Below, piece after piece: positions 1-11,459 of a stretch of 64,000 bases of DNA. Source of the DNA: Acarospora socialis (taxonomy: Eukaryota > Ascomycota > Lecanoromycetes > Acarosporales > Acarosporaceae); the NCBI GenBank assembly GCA_025617375.2, contig JAMYGW020000008.1:62001-126000 (forward strand). The letters run 5' to 3'. Made by a program: the position numbers and the translations under genes. Each line of letters starts with the position of its first letter. Position 1 is the first letter of the stretch. The notes below the pieces were generated by a model. It ran no database searches. It saw only the letters and a program-made list of their open reading frames with translations, and was not told the DNA's origin.

Positions 1-1304
1 CCTTAGCTTCCCTCTGTGCTGTGCTCCGACCTGGTGGCTTGGACTTCCGAGATTAGCAATTCAGGCACGAAACGTCCAAGCGCAAAGGATTCGTTCAGGG
101 CCTCGAACAGATCTCTCCTCATGGCAAGGGAAGAAGGGGGGATGTTGGATAAGGTACGGCACAGCGGCCAGTTGTGTGAGCACTGCATGTCCCAGAGGAA
201 GAGTCTTGTTTGCTGTCCGTTGAGTTGTTGCTGCTCACGCATGCATGTGTGGGATGTAAAAAGCTGCCACTCCATGTAGAGTACTCTTCCAGTCTTCAAC
301 AGCTGTTGACCAGATCGAGATTCGCACGGACCGTCCCCAAAAAACCCCGTTGCTTTCGGGCAGCAAGGCCGTTACCCCCATCTAGCCATTGACCGAGCCG
401 GATGCGGCGCTGGTGTGCTTTAACCTGCAGTAGCCGTGGTTTGAGTTGACAAGAAAAGCAGAAAGCGATAACGGTAAAGGCAAAGTGATGCGTTGCTGTC
501 AAGGGATGCAAAGGTAAAGGTAAAGGTGATGCACCGTTCATCACATGCACGCCCTAACGCCGTTGTGTCCCACGTCGCACACAAGCCGCGAAGATCTCTG
601 CTCGTCGAATGGTCATAATCTTCCGGTATGCAAGGCCAATCATCTGATCGGCTTATCTGCTTTACACATACACATACTCTACTTCTCAGGGCCGCTAGAC
701 CGGAGAAGGGGCGAAAGGAGCTGAACACTAAGTCACTCATCCTAGGTACGAAGTACGATACGAGATGGTGAAGAGTTTTTCCTGAGATTACTGAAAATGA
801 AGATATGAGGCATTGCCAACCTCCTGAGCTGTGACCTGTGACCTGTGAGTAAGTGCCTCAAGGGCCATTATGAACTGGGTAGTGTGATATGGATGCCGGT
901 CTGCGGAGAAGGTGTCACACTGGTGATGACAGCGAAGATGCTCCGTACGCATGAGAAATGCGGGCTGTAGTCACATGTAAAGAGAGTCCTCTTCCTGCCA
1001 TTTGTGACGATCTACTCCCGCCACGTAGAGTGCCTTACTCAGGCAGAGGTAACCCCGATTGAGCCAAAATGACAAGTGACGATGCACAATGCACGCAACC
1101 GTGGGGCAACCTGCGGGGTCCTCGTACTCCACAGCGACTACCGGCATACCTAAGCACCGCAGCCAACAGCATGTAATCAACAACCCACTCAATCAATTCC
1201 CTCTCCCGAAGCGCGGCAATCGTAAAGAACCAGTCACATCAGATACTCCGTCAAACCATTGGCTCCGCATAAACCAGACCTCACATCTCCCCCGCATAAG
1301 AAAC
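1..1304. other. Spacer left of the HAD gene, no gene recognised
   Basis: Only short, unconvincing open frames occur here. One on the minus strand (3-299, 98 codons) has no recognisable family signature. Simple sequence is present around 470-530 (GTAAAGG-like runs) and 830-850 (TGTGACC-like duplication). An 11-bp near-palindrome GTACGAAGTAC lies at 747-757 and recurs elsewhere in the window. Confidence 0.5.
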
Positions 1305-2304
1305 ATGTCCACCACCCACCCGCCGCAAGCCTTGCTCTTCGACGTCTTCGGCACCGTCGTCGACTGGCGCTCCACCGTCACCGCCGCCCTCATCGCCCAC
1401 TGCACCGACGCCCTATCCGCCCCGGACGCCTCGCTGCCCTCCGCCTTGCGGCTACGCGCTTCGACGCTCACTGCGGAGGACTGGGTGCGCCCTTAGCTTT
1501 CCTTTCCCTGCCCTCCCCTCCGCCTCTCTTTCCCCTCCCGCATATTCTCCTCGTTATCTGCCCTGTGCATCTGCCGTCCCAGTACCAAACCAACCTGACC
1601 GCTCACTCCGCTCCGGCATACAGGGCACCTTCGCGCAACAATGGCGCAACAGCTACCTAACCTTCACGCGCACGCACGACCCCTCCTCCTCCTCCTCCTC
1701 CGAATTCATCACCATCGACACCCACCACCTCTCCTCCCTGCACCAGCTCCTCCAGGAATGGCAGCTCTCCGGCCTCTGGACCTCCGCCCAGGTCCATGAA
1801 ATCTCGCTGATCTGGCACCATCTCACCCCCTGGCCCGACTCCGCGCCCGGCCTGCACGCCCTCAACACCCAGTTCGCCACCGCCACGCTCTCGAACGGCA
1901 ACGTCTCGCTGCTCACCGACATGGCGGCGCACGCCGGTCTGCCGTGGACGCACGTCTTCTCGGCCGAGCAGTTCCGCGCGTACAAGCCGTCGCCGCGGGT
2001 CTACGAGGGGGCGGCGGAGAGGTTGGGGCTGGAGACGGGACGGTGCGCGATGGTGGCGGCGCATTTGGGGGATTTGAAGGCGGCGAGGGGGGTGGGGATG
2101 CAGACGGTGTATGTGGAGAGGAGGGGGGAGGAGGGGTGGAGTGGGGAGGAGGTGGAGAGGGCGAGGGGGGAGGGGTGGGTGGATATGTGGGTCAGTCTTG
2201 GTGATGAGAAGGGGGAGGGGAAGGAGGAGGGGAAAGGGGGGTTTATGGAGGTGGCGAGGAGGTTCGGGATTACGGGGGAGGTGGGGGAAGGGGCGGAGAA
2301 GTAG
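1305..2304 (+). CDS. Haloacid dehalogenase type II, HAD superfamily hydrolase
   Basis: Two exons (1305-1484 and 1624-2304) give about 286 residues, the usual size for (S)-2-haloacid dehalogenase-like HAD proteins. These hydrolyse a carbon-halogen or related bond through an aspartyl-enzyme intermediate. Near the N-terminus LLFDVFGTVVDWR carries the nucleophile Asp (motif I). ATLSNGNVSLL matches motif II, KPSPRVY supplies the motif III Lys, and AAHLGDLKAARGVGM is the motif IV region ahead of a TVYVER strand. The start follows AAAC and precedes the first domain strand by only about 10 residues. The 139-nt intron has a GTGCGC donor, somewhat weak, and a CAG acceptor; both exons meet in phase 0 after DW. 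The first two thirds is C-rich on the coding strand and the last third is extremely G-rich, so the C-terminal 80 residues are the least certain. The real substrate cannot be told from sequence. Confidence 0.87.
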
Positions 2305-3564
2305 TGGTGTGCGTGGGAGAGTTTAGAGTGACTGAATGCGGGCGAAGCTTGCGGGCCCGGAGTGGGGAATCTTCCCTAGATAGGATGAGGATGACGACTC
2401 GCGGCTTTGTGGGAGGCCGCGATATTACCGAAGAGCGGTTTCTACCGGGAACAGAGGCTGGTGGGATTGGTACGAGAGTGTAAGTGCTTGCGAACTGTAG
2501 AGGTCGTCTAGAGCGATGATGAGGATGAAGTGGCCTGGGCGCTAAGACGAGCAGCGTCTGGCATTGATATCATCGCTTAAGTAATACGTCAGAGTAGCAG
2601 TTTCACGACGGCTGAAGAGGTGTGGAAGTGTTCGAGACGGGCAAGCGGCATGTGCTGAACAACACCGCTGCGGAGATGAAGGATGAATTTCCCACCATCA
2701 AGGATATCTCGTCGATGATGAGATTCCAAGATCATGTTCAAGGAAGATGTCTCGAATCAGGTGACATGTCTTCGTTGAAGGTTGAGGTGCGATGCGTTCA
2801 ACTGTGCCAACCTACCTTGTCACTGCTTCCAAACAGAGGGATACAGGGAGTAAGGAACAATCGAACAGGATAATTCCCTTCAAGCTCCTCCGATCCGTAT
2901 CTGCTTCAATCAAACCAAGCTGAACAGGTTGTGCGGGCACAATTGGCAGGTCACATGGGGTCCAACACGGTCGGAAGTAGCAGGTGAAGTTGACAGATAT
3001 CAAAAGCTATCTCTCAATTGCAATTCGATACAAGTCCAACATCCGTTGTTCAAGATTTGAGGGTATCGTGAAGCGATGCATGCTTCATCTTGAAATTTTC
3101 ATGAAAATGAGTTCAGCCACCCAATGCCACCCAGTTTTCCAACCGGAAGTGCTTTTCAGCCTGACAAGAAGGAAAGTCTGGTTCTTTCCACACGCCGTTC
3201 CGAGTACTCCGGTCGCCCATGCCAGCATCGCCGTGCATATCCCATCGTAAATTTGTTGGCTATATCATGCTGTAATACTCGATATGACCCGACATCCCCA
3301 CTGGCGCAGACTGCCTCTTAACTTTTCTGTAAGGTCCGGCGCTAGACAGCACGCATAGCCACGTATCCTGTTTCGCAGCACTGTCGTGAAAGAATCGTAA
3401 CTTCTTCGGGGGCGAAAATTGTGTTAAAAGGCTGCTTTGGTCGTCAAATCAAAACCAGGTAGGTCTTGAGGACAAGATAATGCCTCTACATCCGCAAATA
3501 GCTCAAACTTGTAGGGAGCGAGCAAGCTCGGTTTGTGCTTGCTATGCTTCGAAAGCGGCAAGCA
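2305..3564. other. Spacer between HAD gene and Ras gene, nothing recognised
   Basis: This stretch lies between two convergent genes (HAD on plus, Ras on minus), so it should hold both 3' ends. Short open frames at 2622-2873 and 2984-3321 show no family motif or coding-like composition. No repeat or RNA gene was recognised. Confidence 0.5.
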
Positions 3565-4352
3565 TCAAAGTATAACGCATCTTTTTGTTTTCCGCTCCTT
3601 GTCACGGTACATTCTGTGCGGGTCCCGATCCCGGTCCCGATGGTCGACTGTCCCGGCAAGGTTCGTTCCTCGCCGTTCAGCCTGTCGAGTGATTTGCTGG
3701 CGCTGGCGCCGTAGTAATCGCACGACATCATAAAATGCCTTCTCAACGTTGATGCAGCTTTTGGCTGACGCTTCCACAAATTCGCAGCCCAGATCCTTTG
3801 CCAATGCTTGGCCTTCTTGTGTGGATACCTCCCGCTCGGTGACCCTATCACTCTTGTTCCCCACCAACATGACAGGTGCCTGGCCTCCACCGGCCGACAG
3901 GATCGATGAAGGCGCGGCGAGGGGGGACGACAGGTATCCGCCTCCGGTAGGTGATCCAGCGCTCGACGACTCCTTCACTCGTTGTATCTGGTGGTAGAAC
4001 TTTTGTATCCTCTTGAAAGAGGACCTCGAGGTGATGCTGTAGACAAGGACGAAACCTTCACCATCCCGTATCCACTGATCTCTCAAGGCTGTATACTCCT
4101 CCTGACCGGCAGTGTCTAAGACCTCTAACATGCACGATTGACTATCGATGACTACTTGCTTCCGGTAGGAATCTTCGATGGTTGGGTCGTAAGTTTCGAC
4201 GAAATGATTCAAACACAACTGCACATCTGTCAGCCCCGAGATCAAAGAACCAGTGTCAGGTTAACACCACGGACCTGGATCGTTAAAGCGGTCTTCCCTA
4301 CTCCACCATCTCCGAGCACCACAAGCTTGTACAGAGTCATTTTACCTGCCAT
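3565..4352 (-). CDS. Ras-2/RasB-type small GTPase
   Basis: Two exons (4352-4275 and 4218-3565, 56-nt intron, phase 0) encode about 243 residues. The order of motifs is that of Ras proper: P-loop GDGGVGKT (residues 14-21), switch [15 protein letters not shown] (33-46), switch [10 protein letters not shown] (61-68) with the catalytic Gln65, NKSD for guanine binding, EASAKS, and a C-terminal CVIL box. The Leu at the end of the box suggests geranylgeranylation and membrane attachment. The start [17 protein letters not shown] and the insert-bearing C-terminal half resemble Neurospora Ras-2 and Aspergillus RasB, which act in hyphal growth, polarity and MAPK/cAMP signalling. A Gly/Ser/Pro-rich insert around residues 115-140 separates two halves of the G domain, a known trait of this subfamily. 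Function is inferred from family. Confidence 0.95.
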
Positions 4353-7300
4353 CTTTGGCGCGGCCTCCTGGATCGTCCTGGACTAGTTATGCGCCGAAGC
4401 AGCTTCAGGCGCGGTCACCAACACGTCGATGTACTTGCCCCGACGATCTGAGTGTCCTGTGATGAGGCTGACGGTTCCACGCGGCGCGGACGAGAAAGCC
4501 TACGCCTCAATCCGGGATTGATATATTCTGGATTGAATGGACACACTGTCCTGTACCACGCAGCGATATGGCCTTGATCGCGAACCACTGGTAATCCGAG
4601 CTTCTGCCCACAACACGAGGTGCTACTGTATGTCGAATCCAAATCAATGGATCGGTAACAAGTCCCAACAAGTCGATAACCACCGGCGCTGTGTGACCCG
4701 AGCGGAGCCTAGACTCACAGAAAGATATGCCTAGCGATTTATCTGGCCGTGAGGTTGATCTTGTCCCTTCTCGTAGGGCCCGTGTCAGAAAATGAGAATT
4801 ATACTTCCGGTCCTGACGAAGGTGGAGGTACAGAGCTCCGGATTGGTCTCTGTCGTCCGACTATGAAGCTGCCCTCGCTACCAATAAGCGTAAGGCAGTA
4901 GAGGCGTCTAAGACAGAAAAGATGCAAGTCTTCCGGATGTAACGAAGATGAGGTGAGACCACTCTTCAGGCCATGCGACTGAGAAATAGCATTCGGGGCA
5001 GTCCGATAAGTCAACACAAGCACGTGGGATGACGAGAGAACGCCAACGTCCTGGGTGGGATAGTCGGTATCTCTGTTCTTCCGATGATTGAATTTCTGGC
5101 GATGATATGGAGATATGGTGTGGGGGTCGTCAGGTCAAATTGGTAGGTAAAGAGGTGGAAGAACAAGCAAGCAAGAGAGGTAGTGGTAGTAAGGTAAGCA
5201 CAGCAGCAGAATATTCGTTGATTATTATCCAATGCCTCAGCTATCCCACTGCCTATCCTCCGAGCCGAATGTGTCTTGGACTATGTCCCTCGTACATACA
5301 TCCGTTGAACCTAAGTATGCAGTATGTATCCTTCTGTTCTGGGACGGGGAGGCGTTGCTACTTGCACTGCTTTGCTTCGTACAGTAGAACACCGAGCAAT
5401 ACAGTGAGAGTCGAGGGCCAGCGGGCAGAAGGCAGAGGAGCCCAGGGCTCACAACTCGACCGTGGCTGGTCTCAACAGCTCCACAGCCTGCCCACAGGCG
5501 GGAAACAGTAGGAGCTATGACTTATCGAATCCCCCGTCTAGATGGAAAGATCCAAGCCGGAGGAAGCGCCAAACGAGAGACTTGCAGGGTCTAAGAACGC
5601 GCTGGGCTGCCGGCAGAGGCGCCCCTGAAGTTTCTCTTTGGTGCACAGAGGACCATGCCTAGGCCATGAGGACGAGCGTTCAAGGGCCACTGGCCGTACA
5701 GTAACGTTGCAGTTTGAATTGGAGGGTTGATTTGCGTGCCGATATTTTAATGTTCCGCTCTGCTAACTTTGTTTCTGGGCTGTACTACACAGTACTTCGT
5801 AGAGGTACCGCTGTCTTCAGGCTCGACCCATCATTGGATAGACCACTCTGATTGGAATTTGCGGTATTCCACTCTCATGGTTAACTTGTTCGCCTCTCGT
5901 GGCAGAGGTCAATCCACAGTCAGTCAAGACAATCAATAATAATTACGAGAGCGAAACCTCTCTTTTGAGCGGACTGAGTTCTACGCTGAAGGAAAGCTAC
6001 GTTGTACATACACTTTTTTACCTTCCATTTTGAATTTCCAAGGTACCAGGTAAAGGCGTCTTCAACGATGCGAATGAATGAACGAAGTCGTAAGTTAGGC
6101 AAAGAGAAAGAAAAGAAAAAAAAGTCTAAAAAGCCATTAATATTTAATCGTTTGGTATAGGTTAGGTTTTCTTGTGATCTCTACACAATTTCTGAGGTAC
6201 AAGTCCCTGGTCACAAGCTCCAACAAGGTGAGGTCGTAATAATAACAAGATGCCAATTTTCGATCAGACCCTGACTCGATGGAAGACCAGTCGGTACCAC
6301 TACAGGACTCTCTTTTACTTGTTGAGAACTCTATGGCAATCGGTCACCCTGCAGTATCTAGCACAAGTCGGGTCCACGAACGAGGTAGATGTACTCGGTA
6401 CGTTTCCTCCTCTGGACATTTTCGACGTCCGAGTCCTGTACCGAAAGACGCCGTCCTCTTGCTTAGACGAAGCTGCTGCAGCAGTCCTGCAGGTTCCGGG
6501 AGCGACCGCAGCTTCCTCTTCGGACGAAACTCCCAACATAGCAACTCAGAAAAGTCCTGGCCCAATGATAAGGAGCGCGGTGCGATCCCAGCCTCCAGAA
6601 CCGCCTTCCAAGCGGGATGGCAGCGAGCTATCAGCCTGTCAGTCTGCAGTCTGCAACCAGCACCTTGCACATGCAGAAGCGATGCGCAAGGCAGAGAACA
6701 GCTTGCCTTGTCCGTCATCGAAGTATTTGGATACATCCCTACTGTACAACGTACCCTCACAGGACGGGATCGCTTCCAAAGAAGGACTTAGTCTTACGGG
6801 CAGGTCGGGGCCCCACGCGAGCGGTTAGCTGCAGCTTACTCATCCGCACTCCGATTGAGACTCGTCGTGTCCGTCAAGGGGTAAAGGACAATTCGAGACC
6901 ATGGAGGTGTCCACTTCTGTACGCATATCGAACAAGTCAATCACCGGCGATGGGTTGGTAGGGCAGTTACGGGAACTATTTTCCAATATCTCCAACACTC
7001 ATGACCACGGCAATGTCGCGTGGCAGTTCAACCCTATTGCTGCGCGAACCGGGATACTTTAGACCTTCTCCGGCCTATGTTCCGTGTCTCCCAGGCGTCA
7101 TTATCAACCTCCAGTGAAGCGGAGCTTTAATGAAAGTTCGGGATACGCCCTGCTTTACAGGGTCGGTTATAGCCTACCTCTGCACGACACGACGTCGGCA
7201 CACACAGGCAGGTTCCGAAGCGGTAGAGTATGTACACCTGCAATGTCCGCTTCCTCCACCATTGCGTGTCCGGCCAGGGACCGTAGCTGCGGTTGCGTGC

Positions 7301-9194
7301 ACATTACCTCATATAAGGCACTGCTTGATAAAGCCCTCAACGACCGACAGTTGTGCAACTTTCGTAGCATATTCTACCACCTGGCTTACACAATGATTGG
7401 ATTTAAAGCAGCATCAGGAGTTGTTTTATCGCTAAGACCGGCAGCATGCATAAGATGCAAATCACGTGGGTGACAGGTCATCAACAACTTATCGGTACTC
7501 TAGGTCTGCAACCTAATTAAGGTAGTAACGGGGGGAATGGATGCGACACCGTGCGAGAACTGGTACTACAACTACCCTACCTACCTACCTACCTTACCTA
7601 CCAAGGTACTATATGCGCCTAGTGTTGAGCTGGGTCCGTCCTACAACGAGGAGCAAGGCGTTTCGATAAGTTGCCCGCCGGAAAGGACCGATCCGATACG
7701 GAGGGCAAGAGAATAATCTTTTGAGGTTACCTTACTCATGCTCTCGAGTAAGGCTGATTCGAGCAGGACCTACATAGATAGCTTCACGTACTTCGCAGAC
7801 ACAGGCAGAATCGATTCTTTGGCCAACCATAGCTTGCGGCTCAACAGGGACCAGCAATATTGCCTACCCCGACGCATTTTGCTCTACGATGAAGTAGCGA
7901 TCAGGTTTGTAGGTATGTCAGATCAGGTTTTGTCTCTGTATTTCTAAGGAAATCTCCAGATAAGAGGATAAACAATCTGCCGAACTTATATCCTGGAACC
8001 CAAGCAACTTATACCGGCTGGAAGAGCTGTTCCCTCGCATATCCAGGCTTACATACGTAGAGATAGGTGTGAGCTGCTTTGGTGCCTCATAAATACCACT
8101 CTAGCATCTCCTCTGCAATAGTTTCTGGACAGTCAAGAGACTTCTAATTCGATTGAGGTAACCTACTACTACAGTACTGGGCCAAGAGTACGAATCGGTA
8201 CCCGGTAAGCGTTAATTCTTTAGGGCTTTTAGAGTCTTTGATGGCACTGCTTTGCTGTCCCTCATACGGCTGTTGCTATGCAAGGGCAAGGCAATGTCAC
8301 AACCTTCGAGACTAGATAGTTCCGCTCCGGGTTTTCGAAGACTGTTACAACTGCCGTCTGAACTATGACTGCCCTTGAGAAGTAGACACGCATGGGTGCG
8401 GAACAGATGGCCCTTCTTTGCCTAGAGTAGGATCTGTGAACCTGATTCTCCTGCAATTGGAGCTCTGAAAGTCTATCGAAGATACCCATCGCAGCGTTTC
8501 TTCGGCCTTGGAGGAAATGAAGAGTTATTGAAGATAAATGACATGGGACGCTGACACTGTACGCAAGTCCCACCATCTCCACAACTTACGTCTATGGCAG
8601 CGATTTCGAACTGTACCACTCTGTTGATGGGTGAGTAAATGCACATAACAGCAACATTTTATGAAGCATACAGCTACTACTACAGTACCTTAGGACAAGA
8701 GAAAATGAGGTAGGGCTAAGATAGGGTAAGGCGTGTGTTTAGTGTTTCCGGGCTCCCTTTTCGCTTCGACAAGCGTCCCGGCGCCCGAAATGCGGGGAAC
8801 ACCGGTGCCAATCACATCGGGGAACACCACCCTATGCAATGCCATGTTGGAGCCCCGTTGACCCGAGACCTCTCCGCTGGCCATGTCAATCAATCCATGC
8901 CGACATTCGCCCAGGTAGGGATTAGGTATAACTCTACATGTCTGCTCGCCTCGCAGCAGACTTACCCAGGCCTGCATGATCCAGAGAAGCCGGATAGTAG
9001 CTCGAGGTGTTTGCCGGACACTAGAGAAGAACACTCTTGGGTCAAAGCACAGTTGCTTCGTCCATAGTTCTGTCGGTGAACCCTTGCTCACGAGATCGAG
9101 GCCATTCTCGCCACGAACCTTCGGCCGTTCTGGTATTGGTAGAGCCACGACGGAGCGGTGGGCCGGCAAGCGGACCGGCAGTCGAGGCGTCGCC
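4353..9194. other. 4.8-kb gene-poor spacer
   Basis: It starts in the Ras promoter and ends in the acyl-CoA synthetase promoter. No protein family could be recognised. A TACC-repeat tract lies at about 7573-7603. A shared string CTACTACTACAGTAC occurs near 8165 and 8673. GTACTTCGTA, the inverse of the GTACGAAGTAC motif, is at about 5792. Between 6250 and 6960 several overlapping frames on both strands are open, which reflects low TpA content more than a gene. The segment 8690-9190 is the likely promoter and leader of the downstream enzyme. Confidence 0.5.
6250..6828 (+). CDS. Doubtful open frame of 192 codons, possibly orphan
   Basis: The frame starts with an ATG and runs 192 codons with no intron. 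The translation is Ser/Ala/Pro-rich, has no signal peptide, membrane segment or known motif, and competes with equally open frames at 6279-6791 (+) and 6344-6760 (-). Stop-poor composition explains the openness. It is listed only because it is the longest frame in a 4.8-kb gap. I do not recognise it and think it more likely non-coding. Confidence 0.12.
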   Translation: MPIFDQTLTRWKTSRYHYRTLFYLLRTLWQSVTLQYLAQVGSTNEVDVLGTFPPLDIFDVRVLYRKTPSSCLDEAAAAVLQVPGATAASSSDETPNIATQKSPGPMIRSAVRSQPPEPPSKRDGSELSACQSAVCNQHLAHAEAMRKAENSLPCPSSKYLDTSLLYNVPSQDGIASKEGLSLTGRSGPHASG

Positions 9195-11459
9195 ATGGCA
9201 CCGCACGTTCAAGATCAGGTGCAATCGCACTCGCTCGAAGACCCGGAGTCGTTCTGGGCTCATCAGGCAGAGCAGCTCTATTGGCATAAGAAACCATCAC
9301 AGACGGTGAAGAGAACGACGAAGAAGCTTCGCAGTGGCGTCAGTCATTCCCATTGGACGTGGTTCCCAGATGGGGAGATATCGACTTCGTACAATTGCGT
9401 TGACCGACATGTCAAGAATGGCCATGGCGACTCGACGGCAATCATCTGGGACTCGCCCGTCACGGGGCGGAAGGAGAAGTATACATACAAACAACTGCTC
9501 AGCGAGGTCGAGACCCTGGCTGGAGTGTTGAGGGAAGAGGGGGTCAAGAAAGGCGATGTGGTACTCGTGTACAGTATGCATCGGTAGTAAAATGGCCTAA
9601 GACAAGAGATATTGATGCTTGGCAGTGCCGATGATTCCCTCAGCACTGTTTGCCATGCTTGCCATCTCCCGCCTGGGTGCAATACACGCCGTCGTCTTCG
9701 GAGGCTTTGCCCCGGCATCCTTAGCTCAGCGTATCGAGGCCTCGAAACCGCGTGTGATTATGACAGCATCTTGCGGCATCGAAGGGGCAAAGAAGGCCAT
9801 GGGTTACAAGTCCTTCATCGAAGGTGCATTGGAGAAGAGTAAGTTTAAGCCGGAAAAGGTATTTGTTTGGCAACGGGAGCAACTCCGATGGGATCCGATC
9901 GTGCAAGAGAAAGGAGAGAGGAACTGGCAAAGTCTGGTCGAAGATGCCAAGAAGCGGAACCTGAAGGCAGATGCCGTGCCTGTCAAAGGTGACGACGGTG
10001 TCTATATCATTTATACTAGTGGCAAGTGTTACAACTAGTTTAGGAATACCGTCGTGAGCTAATATCTTGTCGTTACAGGCACCACCGGCCTCCCTAAGGG
10101 AGTCCTCCGCGAGGCTGCCGGACATGCTGTTGGGTTGAATCTGTCAATCAAGTACCTCTTTGGTATACAAGGTCCTGGAGATGTGATGTTTTGCGCTTCG
10201 GATATTGGCTGGGTGGTAGGCCATTCATACATCCTCTATGCTCCTCTACTCGCCGGCGCGACCACCGTCCTCTTCGAGGGCAAACCTGTAGGGACGCCGA
10301 ACGCAGGAACCTTCTGGCGGGTCGTGGAAGAGCACAAAGTCAACATCCTCAGCACCGCACCTACAGCGTTACGGGCTATCCGAAGGGACGACCCAGAGAA
10401 CAAGTTCTTCGAAGCAGCCGGCAAGAGGGGCGGATTGAAGCAGCTGAGGGCTCTGTTCCTCGCAGGCGAAAGGAGCGAACCGAGTATTGTGCGAATGTAT
10501 CAGGAATTGTTGAAGGAGTATTGCGCGCCTGGTGCTCTGGTCATCGATAACTGGTGGTCTTCAGAGTCTGGGTCTCCCATCTCCGGCATCGCGTTGACTG
10601 CCGCTGCCGGTAAGCAGCACTCAAGTACAGAGCGTCACACGCCATTACCGATCAAACCTGGCTCGGCCGGAAAGCCGATGCCTGGTTTTGACGTCAGAAT
10701 CGTCGATGATGAGGGCAAGGAGGTGGAGAAGGGTCAGATGGGCAACATCGTGTTGGGAATTCCACTCGCGCCGACGGGCTTGACAACCCTATTCAACGAT
10801 GAAGAGAGGTTCTATAAAGGATACATGAAACGATTCGATGGAAAGTGGATTGATACCGGCGATGCAGGCATGATTGATGAGGATGGCTATGTGCATGTCA
10901 TGTCCAGGTCCGACGACATCATCAATGTGGCTGCTCATCGATTCAGCACTGGTAATCACACACATCTCACCTCATCTCACTCTAGTAAGAAGGCACTAAC
11001 TCGACCAATGCAGGCTCGATCGAGCAAGCCATCTCCTCGAACGCCGGCATTGCGGAATGCTGCGTGGTAGGCATACCTGATGCACTCAAAGGGCAGCTTC
11101 CATTCGCATTCGTCACGCTCTCAGCCGCCGACCACCCCGCATCCGCCGTTCCATCGGACGACCTGTTCAAAGAGATCCAAAAGTCGGTACGGGAGCAGAT
11201 CGGTGCGATAGCGGCACTGGGTGGCATGATCCAGGGTAAAGGGATGATCCCCAAGACGAGGTCAGGCAAGACCTTACGGCGGGTCCTTCGAGAGCTGGTG
11301 GAAAATGCAGTCCATGGTGATTTCGACAAGGAAGTGCAGGTTCCGGCAACGGTCGAAGACGCGAGCGTGGTGGAAGTAGCCCGGGCCAAGATCAAGGAGT
11401 ATTTCAAGGAGAAGGGAGCCAACTTGCATAAAGCCACGGAAGAGCGGGCGAAACTGTAG
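9195..11459 (+). CDS. Propionyl/acetyl-CoA synthetase-like acyl-CoA ligase (ACSS3/PrpE type)
   Basis: Four exons (9195-9573, 9626-10021, 10079-10951, 11014-11459) give about 697 residues of the AMP-forming ANL superfamily. The enzyme activates a short-chain acid with ATP and joins it to CoA. Signatures in order: [29 protein letters not shown], the phosphate loop YTSGTTGLPKG (split by intron 2), WWSSESGSP acyl pocket, GSAGKPMPGFDV, WIDTGDAG, the hinge SRSDDIINVAAHRFST, and C-terminal PKTRSGK whose Lys (about 635) is the regulated, acylatable catalytic lysine. WW..E.G and the overall order fit PrpE/ACSS3 better than the main acetyl-CoA synthetase. Intron 2 begins with GC (GCAAGT), forced by the P-loop sequence. 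The start at 9195 has a strong CGCCATGGC context. An in-frame ATG at 8976 would add 73 Arg-rich residues, possibly a mitochondrial presequence. The role in propionate or acetate use is inferred. Confidence 0.93.
10022..10078 (+). other. GC-AG intron inside the acyl-CoA synthetase P-loop
   Basis: The conserved YTSGTTGLPKG loop can be read only if the exon ends after AGTG at 10021 and resumes with GCACCACCGGC at 10079. The removed 57 nt start with GCAAGT and end with ACAG. The nearest GT (10026) would give the wrong frame. This is a rare but accepted splice class with the typical GCAAGT donor. Confidence 0.9.

Noticed and set aside
1-299. 98-codon minus-strand frame at the left edge
   Set aside because: It ends in a stop at position 3-5, has no family motif and no clear promoter or splice context.
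6250-6961. Cluster of long overlapping frames on both strands
   Set aside because: Several frames are equally open and none has a motif; low TpA content explains it. The best frame is listed only as doubtful.
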